DNA of 64,000 nt from Otis tarda (lineage: Eukaryota; Chordata; Aves; Otidiformes; Otididae): NCBI GenBank assembly GCA_026413225.1, contig CM048552.1, forward strand, positions 45,957,001 to 46,021,000, read 5' to 3'. The notes beneath the pieces were generated by a model, which saw nothing but the letters and a program-made list of their open reading frames with translations, was not told where the DNA came from and searched no databases. Below are positions 11,665 through 24,219 of this stretch, one piece after another. A program made the translations under genes and the position numbers. Numbering within the stretch: position 1 is the stretch's first letter; each line of letters opens with the position of its first letter.

Positions 11665-14600
11665 ATAGCCAGTTGCTCTGAATATTAACTTATCTGAAAA
11701 TCCAAACACTTGCTATGTGTCTGGCCTCTTAAATGTCTGAATTTCAGTTGCATTAGATTACAAATGTAAAAGTATATTTTAATAATCCCAGTCACATTGC
11801 AACAAATTTTACTTTCTCTAATATCTGTTCAATATCCTGGGATTTTGTGAAAATAAGGCAAAATGTAGGCTGGAATGTGATAGGATATTATTCAGAGAAC
11901 TTTCGCTAATCCATCTTCTTCCAGCTCACATTACACTGATGTCATTTTTCTAGGAACTGTTGTTGAGGAAACGCTATGGCATATTACATAATTATTCTTT
12001 TATCTCACAACATTTCTGTTTCTAAGACTGGAAGGATGAGGGGAAAGGTGTCATCTTTTAGAAGATGAATTCAATGTCTATGGATTCATGACACAATTTT
12101 AAAAGTTATTTTACTAAGATCTAAACCCCTACAAAATTTTTACTCTGAAACCTTGTGATAAGGAGCTACATTAATAAGAAATGAACAATATTGTATGAAG
12201 AAACCAAAAGAATGCTCAATTGCAGAAAATTTTTAATGAACTTATTTATTTTTTAAAATATTGTACTGTCAAAGACATATTTCACACAATTAAACTTCTA
12301 ACAAGTTACTTTGCTATACTGTAGAATTTCAGTTTAAATTTCCAGCTGGCACACATACACGTTGTGCTTTGCTGCCTGCAAAGCTGAACTCTACTTATTA
12401 TGAAGTCAGATCTCATCTGGAAAATACACTTTTGTCATTATAGCTAGGTACTTTGGGGTTTCTTTTCTGTTGATAGGTACTGTAAGAAACTAATTCCCCT
12501 CAATTAGGTCTGAACTTGACACTAATAAGAGAGGTTAATTCTTGGGCTGATGGAATATGCAAAGGAATGGGAGACGAGGATAGAAAGATAACAGCATAAA
12601 GGTTTTGCCACATGGCACATGTTTGGCATCTAGGCTCCTACATTTACTTTCTGCTACTGCTCCAGATGAACTTCTTTTGTCTCCCTTATTCCCAGTAATT
12701 ATCTCAGATGCTTTGAGAAGGTTTAACTGCAACTTAAACACTGAACATTACAGCTGCAAAATCCAGGTGCTCCATTATGATATACATTTTTCTAGCAACA
12801 GCATCTGGACATTTGGCTGGCTGCACTGTGGAAAGCAACTGGCTCTAACATTACTTGTATTGGCATCCAAGGAATTGCCTAAGGATCAGTGCTGTGGGGC
12901 TGGCTGGGATATGCTGCCCAGATGGAGGCCATAGTCCTTTGATAGGCCTGTCATTGTCGGGAATTTGTTCAAGTTTATATACCTAAGAATAAAATCCTGT
13001 TCAAATTTCTCATGATCTCTTCCACATGTAAAGCTCTATTATGATACAAAGAATCTTGTCCATATTCATTGGAGTTGAGATATAAGGAACTTTTAAGGAC
13101 TCAGTACTTTGGCTAACTCTTCCACAATCTGTACATCACCGAATATGCCATAGGAAACTGCATTTCTGTGTTATATCAACCTTTTATTTCAAAATAAAAC
13201 CTGATAACTGATATACAACAAAAATGAAGATATTTTAATCTGTAAAATCCCCACATGAAATAAAACCCCAAAACCAACACTACAAAGACCTTGAATTGTT
13301 AAAGGAAACAACTTGAGGAACAAAGGTTGTCAAAGTCTTTCAAGCACACTTCTTATGGCCATACAGACTTGAGACTGGAGATATTTCCTTTCCCTTAGAC
13401 ATGCAAGAATATAAACAAGAAGTTCAGAAAACTTTTGGTAAAGAGGTGAAAGGAGCTATATGATTAAGAAGATTAATAATATTGGCTTTATGCATATAAC
13501 AGGACTGGAAAATGATTTTTTTCTTCAATCAATAATGTATTTTTAACTTTTTTTTCTTTTCAGGTTTCTTTTTCCAATTACAGGCACTCGATAACAACCA
13601 ACACCAAACAAACACTACTTACTCCAGAATGAGAGCACAACTCTGAGCTGTTCTATGTAAAGAGGAAATAGCTGTCAAAACAGTTATGTGGACATTATTA
13701 ATGAGCCTGTATACGCTCTTTTTCTCCCTCCAATGACTGCTAATATTTCTGAGTTTCCCAAAGTATCTTCTTCCACCTTCTACAGCTGGAAACTTCCTGT
13801 CCATTACCCTAATTCCAGCAAAGAGCCACATCAAATACTGTCAGTTCTAAATCACTTGTTTGGTAACTGTCCTGCATAACTCCTTTGTGAGAGCAGAGAA
13901 AGGTGTGTAGAGATCTTCTGATCACTACTGCAGTTTACTAGTGTCCCAATTTCATATACTCTTCATATACTCAGGGCAAATGTACTGAGCCTAATATCAT
14001 ACTACAAAACACACAGAAATGCAAAAATGCCTTGCTGTGCATGTGTAGAGAATAGTAAAAAGTATTTTCTTTACAGGAAAATACCTGCTTTTTTTTTTTT
14101 TTCTAGAAAATATCTGATTATTGGTTAATGTGACAGGGATTTAACAGAAAAAAAAAAATCCTAAACCTACCTAAACACAATTCTTTCTTTGGTTTTATTT
14201 GTTTGTTGAAATATGTGGAAAACTCCATCCAGATCAGACAGACCTCCAGGTAGGGTCAACTTTATTACTATTTTGAGAAGGGTAACAACCTGTAAAAGTT
14301 CCCAGAACAGATTTATGAACAATTACAAATTATGGTTAATTACTTCAGTAGCAAAGAATTGCAGAGAGTACCTACCAGAATAATAAGGTTGACATTAGGG
14401 TATTCCTGTGCCTGGACTTTGGTATATTTTATTGACTGAGGGCAATTTTTCATTTAGTTTGCACATCCACGAGGTCACTTTTTTTTTTTTTTCTTTTTTG
14501 CATATATGTGCTTAAATCACCATAAAAAGAGGCAGGCTCTGTGTTTAGAACCTCTGAATATATATCTGGGGCATATAGATTTCTCCATCTATCTCTTGAA

Positions 14601-17357
14601 TTCCTAACTGAACCTAGGCACTGTATCTCCCTAGCTAGAAAATATGTCATTTTTTTCAGACATTTCAGTACATACGATATCTGCAGGTGATCTGAATGAG
14701 GTCATAACTTCCATTACTTGTATTTCTTCTTAACAGTGAAGAAAGAAATTCCATTTGGTACATCAAAGACATTGTAAGGCACTTTGTGCTATGATATTCT
14801 CTGATTAACTTATAAAGTATTTCATGAAAGTTTTCATTAAAGTTTATCCTATGGCAACTACAAAGACTATGTATTACAACATTACTCATTATTTCTCCAG
14901 CTCTTTCTCCATCTGCTTATGACTTCTTAGGTGAAGTGAAGAGAAAAGAAGTTCACTCACTGCTGCTTATGATCTGTTTGGCTGGACAACTATGTGATAG
15001 CCAGAATACCATCACATTTTCTTCATATTACTTAAAACTATGTTGGAAAACTTCTTTAAACTCAGGAAGCAGGGAAGCAAAGAGTAAGACTTTTTTTCCC
15101 ATCTATTCATATACCTGGAATAGTAAATTAGGACGCATTCAATGGTTTAATGATGCAGTCAGTTACCCACAAAGAGCTCAGACCCACCCAGGTTAATGGA
15201 AGTGCAGCACCATGTTTAGGCACCTATATCACTTCCAAAGCTTTCAGGCCATGGATCTTCAGTAAGAAAGTGTAGCCAGGAGTAAATTGGCATAATGTAG
15301 AGATAGTTCCTTGAACACTGAGGTCTTGGATCTAAGCCTGCAGAGGCAGAGTGATCCAACATGGACAGCCCAAGTGGCTTCATTGAGTTGTCCAGCTCCC
15401 CGGGAATCAGACTTTCACACTAGATCTCTTGTGCCCATTAGGGCAGAAGTAGAGTCATGGCTCTTCCCAGAGGGCATTCTGGTGCAGTGCTAGACGTCAG
15501 CTGAGACTCAGTGCTTGCAAGGCCACAGTCTTGCTTTAATGAGTAACTTCACCCAGATGTGGGGGAAGTAGAGCAGAAATCCAAGTGACTCTACAGGAGC
15601 CAAAATAAATCTGTTATGGCTATTGCCGATATAAAGTTCACAAGCCTGCCTCGCCAAAACTGGTTCTTTGCAGATACACAAAGCACATGAGCTCTCCATA
15701 TAACTCTTTCCAGTGGGCACATAAAATTTTCTATTTCTAATGGTCTCTGGCCCACACTCATTGGCCTACTCCTCCAGGGATTGCTTGGCAGATTGCAATT
15801 TGATACGGACAAAGGCATGCCAGGAGTCATATGGCCACTTTAACAGCTTAGATGGTAGGATTCCAGTGCAGCAATATTGCCCATTGCTGTTTAATTTACT
15901 GCAGTAGATGCTACATATTTTTCTAGATTTATCCATTAGCTCTGTATTGTTCAGGTTAGCAGAAACTTAATTACGGTTCATGTTAGGCCAATAACTACTA
16001 CTTCCATATGATGTTTCATTGTGCTGTTTTGCTGTCGTATAACTTTTAGTAAATATTTAACTTAGGTCAAACACACTGCTGAATTTTGTCAGGATAGCTG
16101 AATTAGAGAGCTGTGGTTAAAAAAGACTAAGTAAGGAAAGAAGTGAAGGACCATCTCTACAGCTCCTGTTGCTATGATAGAAAGTGCCCTTTCTACTGAA
16201 GCAGCAGAGACATCACCAGTAGCTATATTAAAATACTTTTATTACCTTACCCTTCCAATGTGCTTTACAGAAATACTTGAAAATAAAATTCAGCAGCTTC
16301 TCTAACATGAAAAGTTGCAGCTGTATTTTTCCTTCTTCCTCTGTTGACTGTATGAAATAATGTAGTAACAACTTATCTGATGTAATCCTTCAACATTTAG
16401 TCTTTTACTATTTGGATATACATATATTTCTCTGTTATTATAATTTTGTATGATAGTAATTGTGAAAGAATGTAAGTTACAAGTAGCACTGGTGCTCCGC
16501 TCTCTAGCTTCTTATAATTAAAGAGAAGAAAAAAGGAGTGCTTTTCTTATCTGATTTGACAGGATTTACGCAAACTCTGTGCTCAGCATTCAGTCCATAA
16601 GAAATGCATGCCTGCAGTATTTCAAAAGGATTTTGTACAACCCTTTGTGTCTCCCTTTTTGATTTGCAAGATATTTTAATAAAGAATAATTTCCTGAGCA
16701 TATAACAATAAGAGTTTCAAAAGCACAATATGCTTCAAAATATATTTGAAATAGGTATTGGGCTAAATTTGAGATAATATAAATGTTGTGTTCAAGACAG
16801 TAAAGGTTTACTGACCATGATAAGAACATTTCTCTTAATTCTTCAATTGTTTTTAGGGCTAAAGAACATGATTTTTTATTATGTTTAATGAATTACTGGT
16901 GCAAATTGAACATGACTTCTCTAAAATCATACATTTGCAGACCAGTGACTGAAATAGCAAGTCATTTATTCTACTAGGAGTGGTTTTTCTAACTCCTGTC
17001 TTGATTTCCATGTTCATAATGAGTTCAAAGCCTGGTAGCATTAGACACTTAAATACGATCTGCAGGAAATTGCAATAATGCAATATTTATTGATTTCCAG
17101 TGAATAAGCTATATGAATCCGCTCAGAACTTTATCCAAGAAATGTATCTGGCTGGAGTTTGATACATATGTCTTTTAATCAGTTTGGGGGATATTTTATT
17201 CATTTATTTGTTTGGTTTTTGTTCTAGTTTTTGTTCAGAAATCTGAAAAAAAAAGCACATGCCTGTGTATGTGGCAGCATCTTGCACACTATACGTGACA
17301 GATCTTATAAATCTTGCTTGAGCTGATTGTAATAAAATAACATTTTTCATTAGCTTT
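11665..17357. other. Non-coding stretch
   Basis: No gene is supported. The sequence is mostly AT-rich with scattered short frames of fewer than about 110 codons. A segment at about 15190-15850 is noticeably less AT-rich and contains several short overlapping frames, none recognisable; it may be an old eroded repeat or a conserved element. A perfect 11-bp tandem duplication lies at 13951-13972. Confidence 0.55.
13951..13972. repeat. Perfect 11-bp tandem duplication
   Basis: TTCATATACTC occurs twice in direct succession. It is a short local duplication, probably from replication slippage. Confidence 0.85.
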
Positions 17358-18652
17358 TGCTGCAGCAAATTATAAGGAAATTAAATACAGAGAGATTAAC
17401 AACAGAGAGATTGTCCATGCAGCCAGTGATCAGGTAAGGAAGGATAAAGCCCTGACAGAATTAAATCTGGCCAGGGACATCAAGAACAACAAGAAAAGAT
17501 TCTTTAGTATGTTGACGATAAAAAGAAGACAAGGGAGAAAGTGGGACCTCTCTGGAAGGAAACAGGAGACCTGATTACTTGGGACATGGAGAAGGCTGAG
17601 GTGCTCAATGACTTTTTTGCCTCAGTCTTCACTGACAAGGGCTTTCGCCATGTCACCCAAGTTGCGGAAGGCAAAAGCAGGGACTGGGAGAATGAAGAAC
17701 TGCCCACTGCAGCAGAAGAGCAGATTTGGGAACATCTAGGAACATGAAGGTCCACAAGTCCACGGGACCTGATAAGACGCATCCACAGATCCTGAGGGAA
17801 CTGGCAGATGAAGTTGCCAAGCCACTGGCCATCGTATTTGAGAAGTCGTGGCAGTCTGATGAGGTTCCCAATGACTGGAAGGGGGGTAACTTAACTCCCA
17901 CTTTTAAAAACGGAAACAAGGAAGACACAAGGAACTACAGGCCAGTCAGCCTCACCTCTGTGCCTGGCAGAATTCTCCTGGAAACCATGCTAAGACATGT
18001 GGAAAATAAGGAGGTGGTTTCACTAAGGGGAAATCGTGCCTGACCAATTTGGTTGCCTTCTATGATGTGGTTACAGGATCAGTGGACAGGACGTCACCTA
18101 CCCGGACTTGTGCCAAGCATTGGATACTGTCCCACACAAAATCCTTGTCTCTAAACTTCAAAGACATGAATTTGACTGATGGACCACTTGGTGGACAAAG
18201 AATTGGCTGGATGGCCACATTCAAAAAGTTGTGGTCAACAGTTTGATGACCAAGTGGAGACCAGTGACAACTGGCATTCCTCAGGGTTTGATATTGACCC
18301 CAGTCCAGTTTAACATCTTTGTCGAGACATGGACAGTGGGATAGAGTGCACCCTCAGCAGGTCTGCTGATGACACCAAGCTGCGTGGTGCTGTCGATACA
18401 CTGGAGGGAAGGGATGCCATCCAGAGGGACCTTGGCACTCTGGAGAGACGCGCCCGTGCAAACCTCATGAAGTTCAACAAGGCCAAGTGCAAGGTCCTGC
18501 ACATGGGTCAGGGCAATCCCAGGCACAAATACAGGCTGGGCAGAGAATGGATTGAGACCAGCCCTGAGGAGAAGGACTTGAATGTGCTGGAGGGTGAGAA
18601 GCTCAACATGAGCAGGCAATGCACCCTGGCGGCCCAGAAAGCCAACTGGGCT
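17358..18652 (+). mobile_element. Old CR1 LINE fragment lacking its 3' end
   Basis: A degraded internal piece of a CR1 retrotransposon covering the end of the linker before the reverse transcriptase and much of the reverse-transcriptase domain. Similarity to the CR1 family begins about 17358 and ends about 18652, just after a reading of AAQKAN, and runs into an A-rich stretch. The last part of ORF2, the 3' UTR and the ATTCTATG tail are all absent. This is unlike every other CR1 fragment here; those keep the 3' end and lose the 5' end. A later deletion, or interruption and rearrangement, is the likely cause. Several frameshifts and stops mark it as an old copy. Confidence 0.92.
17541..18652 (+). 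pseudogene. CR1 ORF2 reverse-transcriptase remnant (frameshifted)
   Basis: The reverse-transcriptase coding part of the CR1 copy is split over at least four frame segments (about 17541-17747, 17726-18043, 18049-18246 and 18329-18652). Visible blocks in order are [49 protein letters not shown], a GIPQG motif at 18273-18287 and SADDTKLRG at 18362-18388. The last corresponds to the family's ADD catalytic box, with S in place of the usual aromatic residue. The breaks between segments are small insertions or deletions, so no functional enzyme can be made. The C-terminal part present in the 6.0 kb and 40 kb copies is missing. Confidence 0.9.
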
Positions 18653-21600
18653 AAAAAAGAAAAACCTGTAAAAAAATTAGGTTAGAAGACTCTATCATTA
18701 TAAAAATTCTATATGAAAAACTGATCTGTTTCCTACTTTAAGCTCTCCCATAGCAAGAAGAAGAAACTTGCTGGAATTAATATTTGAAAAGCTAGATCAA
18801 TAAAAGGAAGTATTATTTAGTGATGGGAATCATAATTCCTTAACAGTCTTGCTGAAAGAGATTATATTTTTACTGGACTGTTTAGATAGTGATAGCATAA
18901 TTAAATAACATTATCCAGAATAAAAATTAAGATATTAGTAAATTAATAGAAATTATAAATTTCCTTTGAGAGCACAGATACGCATATTTTCCTTTTTAAT
19001 TGCATAGCTGTACTCCTGAAATTTTAACTTTTCTGTAAGTTATTATGTATTGACAGAAGCAGTATGGCAAAATTGGCAAAAGGAGACTATCAACTAGCTC
19101 TTACACAGTGACATAATTTTAAGACCTACATTGATTTATGGTAACATTCATAAAATATACATGACTATTTCACCTTATCTTTAGCTCTAAAAAGCGTTTT
19201 GGCAACTGTATATCAAGCAAGTAAAAATAAAATACCTTTTAAAGAACTTTTTAAGATAGTATTAAGCAGATATTTTATCACTGCCTTGAAACAAGCGTGG
19301 AAGAGAAAGTCAAGCTTGTCTAAAAACATGAATATCTTAAGCCCAAAATACATAATATTCCTCTTATAGATAATGAATTTGTGACGAACGATCATCAGGC
19401 TCTTTTGCCTGTGGAATAAGATATTAAAAACTGCTTCTGAAGTTAACAAGCTGCATTACTCAGTCTCTCTGGCTGTCAGATGATTTCTGTCTTTGCTAAC
19501 AGCAATTTGCTGATTCAGTGCCTGACTAGCATTTCTAGTTTGGATCAAGAATGGGTAGCAGTTACACTGATGGAGAGAGCACAGTTCCTAGCAGCCATGG
19601 AGGAAGCAGAGCCTGTTAAAGTTCTGGGATTCTGACCTGCTGGTTTTGGGTGCAGGTAAATCACTGAGCTCCTAAAACCTTGGACTATAGATTTTGGCAG
19701 GAGTTTGAACACTTTTGTTTGGCAATGTCATTTCCTTATGGTGATGCCCCTTCATGGAACAAAGCAAGAAAAAAGAAAGTAACTGTGTCCTCAGAGATGG
19801 ATATATTTGGACAAAAGCATGTGAAAGACCGTGTATGTTGCTTCTGGAAGTAGTCCAGTGAAGTTAAAAGGATATAAAACTCAGTGCCAATCTTAATTTT
19901 TATCTTTGTGGCTTTACCAAGTACTGGGGGGTTGGTCTTTGTTCTGACTGCTCAATCTGTTACTTACATTGGTTAACTAGAGGCACGGACAAGTCTTAAA
20001 AGTTAAATTATATTATTTCTCACCTCTCTTCCTTCCCAAGTTATCAGTGCAATCTTTGTATAAGGATTGATTTGTTGTATACTTCCTTACAATCACATAA
20101 TTAGTATTTGGCCTCAACTTACGGCCAAGGTGATAAGATAGGAGTTCTGTGATACATGAGAGGGAGTTAGGAAATAAAGAACAATCCTCCAAAATTAAAA
20201 CCTGAAAAAAATAGACAGGAGAGTGATACTAGAGTTGGACATCTTAAATAAATCAAAAAAGGATACATTTAACTTGATTCCTGAACAGAAAACTCTTTCT
20301 AAATCTGTCTTTTCCTGAAGAAAATACAGTGACTTTAAAGACTCATTTTTCTTTAAATTTTCCTGCCAGTAACATGATTCAATTTCCTTATTTTCTTCCT
20401 TCCCAACAACTGTATAATTGGACAGGACAACTGTATAACTTTTTTTTCCTTGCAAAACCAGAATAATTAAGTGTCTATACATCTATATAGGTATGTGTAT
20501 GCAAATATATACCTATTCTTAAAACAAAGGTGTTGATTACCTTCTAACCTTCTGGGCTTCATCATAGCAGTCCAGTTGTTCATATCTGTAAATGAGTCTC
20601 AAGGCTTTGGAGTTGGAGAATTCCAAATCCCTTTTGAAATATTTTGAAAAACTGACAATGTGTTGCTGGTAGGAGAAAAGCCCTTTCCTCTCACTCAACC
20701 ACTATTTGTAAATGTCTGTCCATAATTATAGAAGGAAGACATGCATGACTATTTGTTCTGGTAACAATATTATTATTATCATTTTCCAACTCCATAATCT
20801 CAATTTCCCTTTATGTTCTCAGTGCTGCAAGTGGGATTCATTTTATATATATAAAACACTGACCCAGAATAAAAATAATCAAAGTGCAGAGTTTAACCTT
20901 TAATCTTTATTTTGAATAGGAGACCGTACATTTTACTCCTTCTTTTTCAGAAAAAGATCATCTTCAATCTATGGTAAGAACTTTTAATTAAAATATTTAT
21001 ATTATAGTTTTTAAATATAGCTTATTTTGTTTCCTTTTTAGAAAAATTGTTATCTCCTCTACTTTTATCCTTGAGGGGAAACAAACTATTACAACTTTTG
21101 TAAATTTATTTTTATTCCTAAGTATTACTGCAGAAGTGTCAAAATAATTAGGTCAAGTGATAGCAATGAACGCAACAGAAATAAACAACTTGTCTTGTGA
21201 TTTGCTGTAAGATATTTCAACTGCAGTTTGTAGGTTAAATTTTGTTAACTTTATGCCAGCTAGTTGCATAAATTGAAAACAAAACCACTTTTAATTTTAT
21301 ATAATACATGCATTATAGATTTTTGTCTTTGTTTAAGAAGATGTCAAATCATTAACTCCATCCTCCCTCCCTCCATTTCCTAAAACCACTGTGGAGAAAA
21401 TCTGTCTAACCTCAGCAACCTCTAAAAATTAAACAGAACAAAAGACATTGGGATGACTACAAGTTTGAAATTACCTTGGCTATAAGGCCAATTTTTATTA
21501 ATCAGATAGGGTAATACTATCAGCTAGTGTAAAACATAGAGTTCCATTGGCATGTAAAATGTTTTTTTACAAGATAATTCTTCCTGTTCGTGCCATTTAC

Positions 21601-23068
21601 TATTAACAATCTACTTCAAAATATTCAAATAAATTCATGTAGACATACACACATCCATATACACACAAATATGTGTTTGGCTCATATTTTTATTTTAAAT
21701 AGCATAACAGTCAGGGAACATAAACCACAGTAAGAAAGGCTATTGTTACGCTTCCACTTCTCTACTAGGTACCAATATTAAAGAAATTGTGTCAGTCTCT
21801 ACTATCAAACTGTGTTCAAAAACTAAAGAGATATTGGGGACGCCACCTTCCTTGAAGAAGTAATCCTGAAATTCCCTCCCAGACTGGATAAAAAAAAGGA
21901 CAAATGCAGCCCAGTTCTTGCTTTGAACTGGAAAGTTTGACCATGAAAGAAAGGACAGATATAAATTCTTTATCCCAAGTGTCTCAGAAGTGTGTTTTGC
22001 GGAGGTTTTGTCCTGTTATATTTCTAGCTATGAGTTCTACGAAAAACCCATTAGCATCAATATGAATTTTTTTTCCATTAGCATCAACATGCTTTGGATC
22101 AAAATTCAGCAGAGAATCAGCAGTGCAGCTCCTCCTTGTCATTGTTCTGCACCTGTTGTAGGAAGCTGCTTCAGATACCCTAAAACATTGTTACAGGGAT
22201 CTTCACTATGGGAGACTGCTTTCCTCCCAAACCATCTTTAGTTTTAGTATCCTTGCATATTTACCTAGCATTGGTATAGTCTTCCTATATGTTTTCAATG
22301 ATCTGTGAACATGAAAAATTATAATATTTAGCAAGGAACTAGAATGCCAGATACATTTTGATCAATATGATGCATGAAAACCTCTTTGTCAGCAAGTTAC
22401 ATATAATCATTAGTCTTTGCCATAATTTTATTGCTGTTCAGTAGAATTTTGGGTGACTACAGAGAAGCTAAAAGGAGAAAAAGAAGGAAGGATACAGAAA
22501 CAGAAAATTGAAATTAGAAGGGGTATCTTAAGCGCCAAAAACTGTTTGAAATTGATTAACATCTTTGCTTAAAACCTTGATCCGGCAACAGTTAAGCAAG
22601 TATGCAATATTATATATGCATGCACTTCCTGTGATTCTGTTGATTGACTGGAAATGCTCACATGGGTAAACACTGGCACATGATTTAGTCTCTTCAAGAC
22701 TGTGACAAAAACCCGGTAAACTACTGGTCATTGATTTGCATTCACATTCTTCCTATTGATATTGGTAATGATGTTGAATTGATATTTGGTTGGGGAAGTG
22801 GGGCTGACACTAGGAATAGAAAGGTGAAATATTTAAGTGATGTTAAAGCCTGCATAGATGGTTGAATTCCATATTTTTTGTATCATTCAGTTCTGCAAAG
22901 AGATCATATAAATACTTAAGATAAAAAGCAGCAAGTATTTCACAATAAACTAACAGAACAATATTGTTGGAAGCTTGGAAATGTCCTGTGAGTCTCCCAA
23001 CTTAATTCTAAAAGTAAACAAACATTGAGCTTCAGGAAGAATTTTCCTTACTTTAAAGAAAAGTATGC
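18653..23068. other. Non-coding stretch
   Basis: AT-rich sequence with no recognisable gene. All open frames are under about 100 codons. A near-perfect 17-bp direct repeat lies at 22048-22091. An 8-bp inverted repeat (ATAGGTAT facing ATACCTAT) lies near 20.5 kb. No repeat family was recognised here. Confidence 0.6.
22048..22091. repeat. 17-bp direct repeat
   Basis: CCATTAGCATCAATATG at 22048-22064 recurs at 22075-22091 with one change (C for T at position 14), 27 bases apart. It is a short local duplication with no evident function. Confidence 0.8.
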
Positions 23069-23246
23069 TACCCTGTCGTGGTTTTGTTAGTGAGGGGGGG
23101 CCTAAGGTGGTAGCTTCTGCAGGAAACTGCTAGAAGTCGCTCCCCTTTGTTCAGTGGACTCGGCTGGGCCTAGGGCGGACCTGCTGCTGGCCAAGGCCGA
23201 GCTGGTTGGTAGCAGAATGTTCCGTGATAACGCCTCTGCGATAACG

Positions 23247-23254
23247 TATTTAAG
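23247..23254 (+). promoter_or_regulatory. TATA-like box of LTR copy B
   Basis: TATTTAAG lies about 175 bases into the LTR and is followed by a purine-rich stretch. It is conserved in copy A and is a plausible core promoter element, inferred from sequence and position only. Confidence 0.4.
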
Positions 23255-23559
23255 AAGGGGGAAACAGAAAAAAAGAGAGAGAAGAGAAGATGTGAAGAAG
23301 CTGAGCGGGGGCAGAGGCGCAGAGGGGGAGGTGCAGGCCTCATGGGCCTTGCAGGCCTCACCCTCTGGCCTCTCGCCAGGCAGCCGACTGGGCCCGACTT
23401 GGTCCGGCCCGGCTGCAAGGAGTGGAAAGGAGATGAGAAGTGAATAAGATGTAAAAAGATCCTGAGAGACATCTACCACCCTGTTGTGAGGAACGGCTGC
23501 AGACGCCAAGGTCAGTTCAGAAAGGAGGGGGAGGAGTAATGCGGCTCCTGGCCAAGATT

Positions 23560-23830
23560 CCCCTGCAGCCTGTGGTGACGACCATGGTGGAGCAGGTTGT
23601 CCCCCTGCAGCCCATGGAGGTCCACGGAGGAGCAGAGATCCACTTGGAGCCCGTGAAGGACTCCGTACCGGGGGAGGTGGATGCCTGAAGGCGGCTGTGG
23701 CCCGTGGAGGGCCCGCTGGGACAGCCGTTCTGGAGAGACTGTACTCCGTGGAAGAGATGACCCACGCCGGAGCAGTTTCACGAAGGACTGTGGCCCGTGG
23801 GAGGGACCCCACGATGGAGCAGGGGAGGAA
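23560..23830 (+). repeat. GC-rich imperfect sub-repeats inside LTR copy B
   Basis: The word GGAGCAG recurs at 23589-23595, 23629-23635, 23769-23775 and 23816-23822. It is interleaved with GCCCGTG(G/A) words and CCACG words, which suggests an eroded internal minisatellite. The reverse complement of the same structure is in copy A at about 10905-11175. Long open frames here on either strand come from high GC content, not coding. Confidence 0.65.
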
Positions 23831-24025
23831 TGTGAGGAGTTCTTCCCCCGACCATGAAGCAGCGGCATGAAACAACGTATGACAAACTGACTGCGACCCC
23901 CATTCCCTCTTCCCCCCTGTGCCGCTCGGGGGGGGAAGGTAGTAGAGATGGTGTTAAGCTTGGGAAGAGGGAGGGGTGGATGGAGGTTATCTTGTTCTCT
24001 GTCTCATTATCCTGCTGTTTGTAGT

Positions 24026-24031
24026 AATAAA
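24026..24031 (+). promoter_or_regulatory. Poly(A) signal of LTR copy B
   Basis: AATAAA within TAGTAATAAATGAATAG, about 180 bases before the LTR end, matches the position in copy A. It is the likely LTR polyadenylation signal. Confidence 0.55.
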
Positions 24032-24219
24032 TGAATAGTTTTCCCCAAGTCGAGTCTGTTTTGCCCGTGACGGTAACTTTAAGGATTTCTCCCTGTCCTT
24101 ATCTCAAACCTCGAGCCGTTTTTCCTTATATTTTCTCTCCCTGTTCTCTCGGAGGGTGGGGGGAGTGAGAGAGAGACTGCGTAGTCTGGTCCTGATCAGG
24201 GCTGAACTACGACATACCC

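Larger units (their letters stand above)
23074..24214 (+). mobile_element. Solo LTR of an ERVL-like endogenous retrovirus (copy B)
   Basis: A 1141-bp LTR in plus orientation, beginning TGTCGTGG and ending CTACGACA. It has a perfect 5-bp target-site duplication, TACCC, at 23069-23073 and 24215-24219. The two ends form an imperfect inverted repeat: TGTCGTGGTT at the 5' end, and TGTCGTAGTT when the 3' end is read in reverse. It contains a TATTTAAG box, a GC-rich middle with imperfect sub-repeats, an AATAAA, and a 3' segment with CCCCAAGTCGAGTCTGTTTT typical of a group of bird LTRs. No internal retroviral genes adjoin it. It is the inverted partner of copy A at 10524-11659, but the different target-site duplications show an independent insertion. 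The class assignment rests on the 5-bp duplication and remembered similarity. Confidence 0.93.

Noticed and set aside
18281-18619. Minus-strand frame over the old CR1
   Set aside because: Antisense to the reverse-transcriptase remnant, whose GIPQG and ADD motifs fix the true strand.
23102-23875. 257-codon frame on the minus strand of LTR copy B
   Set aside because: It is antisense to the LTR and equivalent to the frame in copy A; there is no known protein and no retroviral gene structure.
10524-24214. One large provirus bounded by the two LTRs
   Set aside because: The LTRs are in opposite orientation, have different target-site duplications, and no gag, pol or env sequence lies between them.
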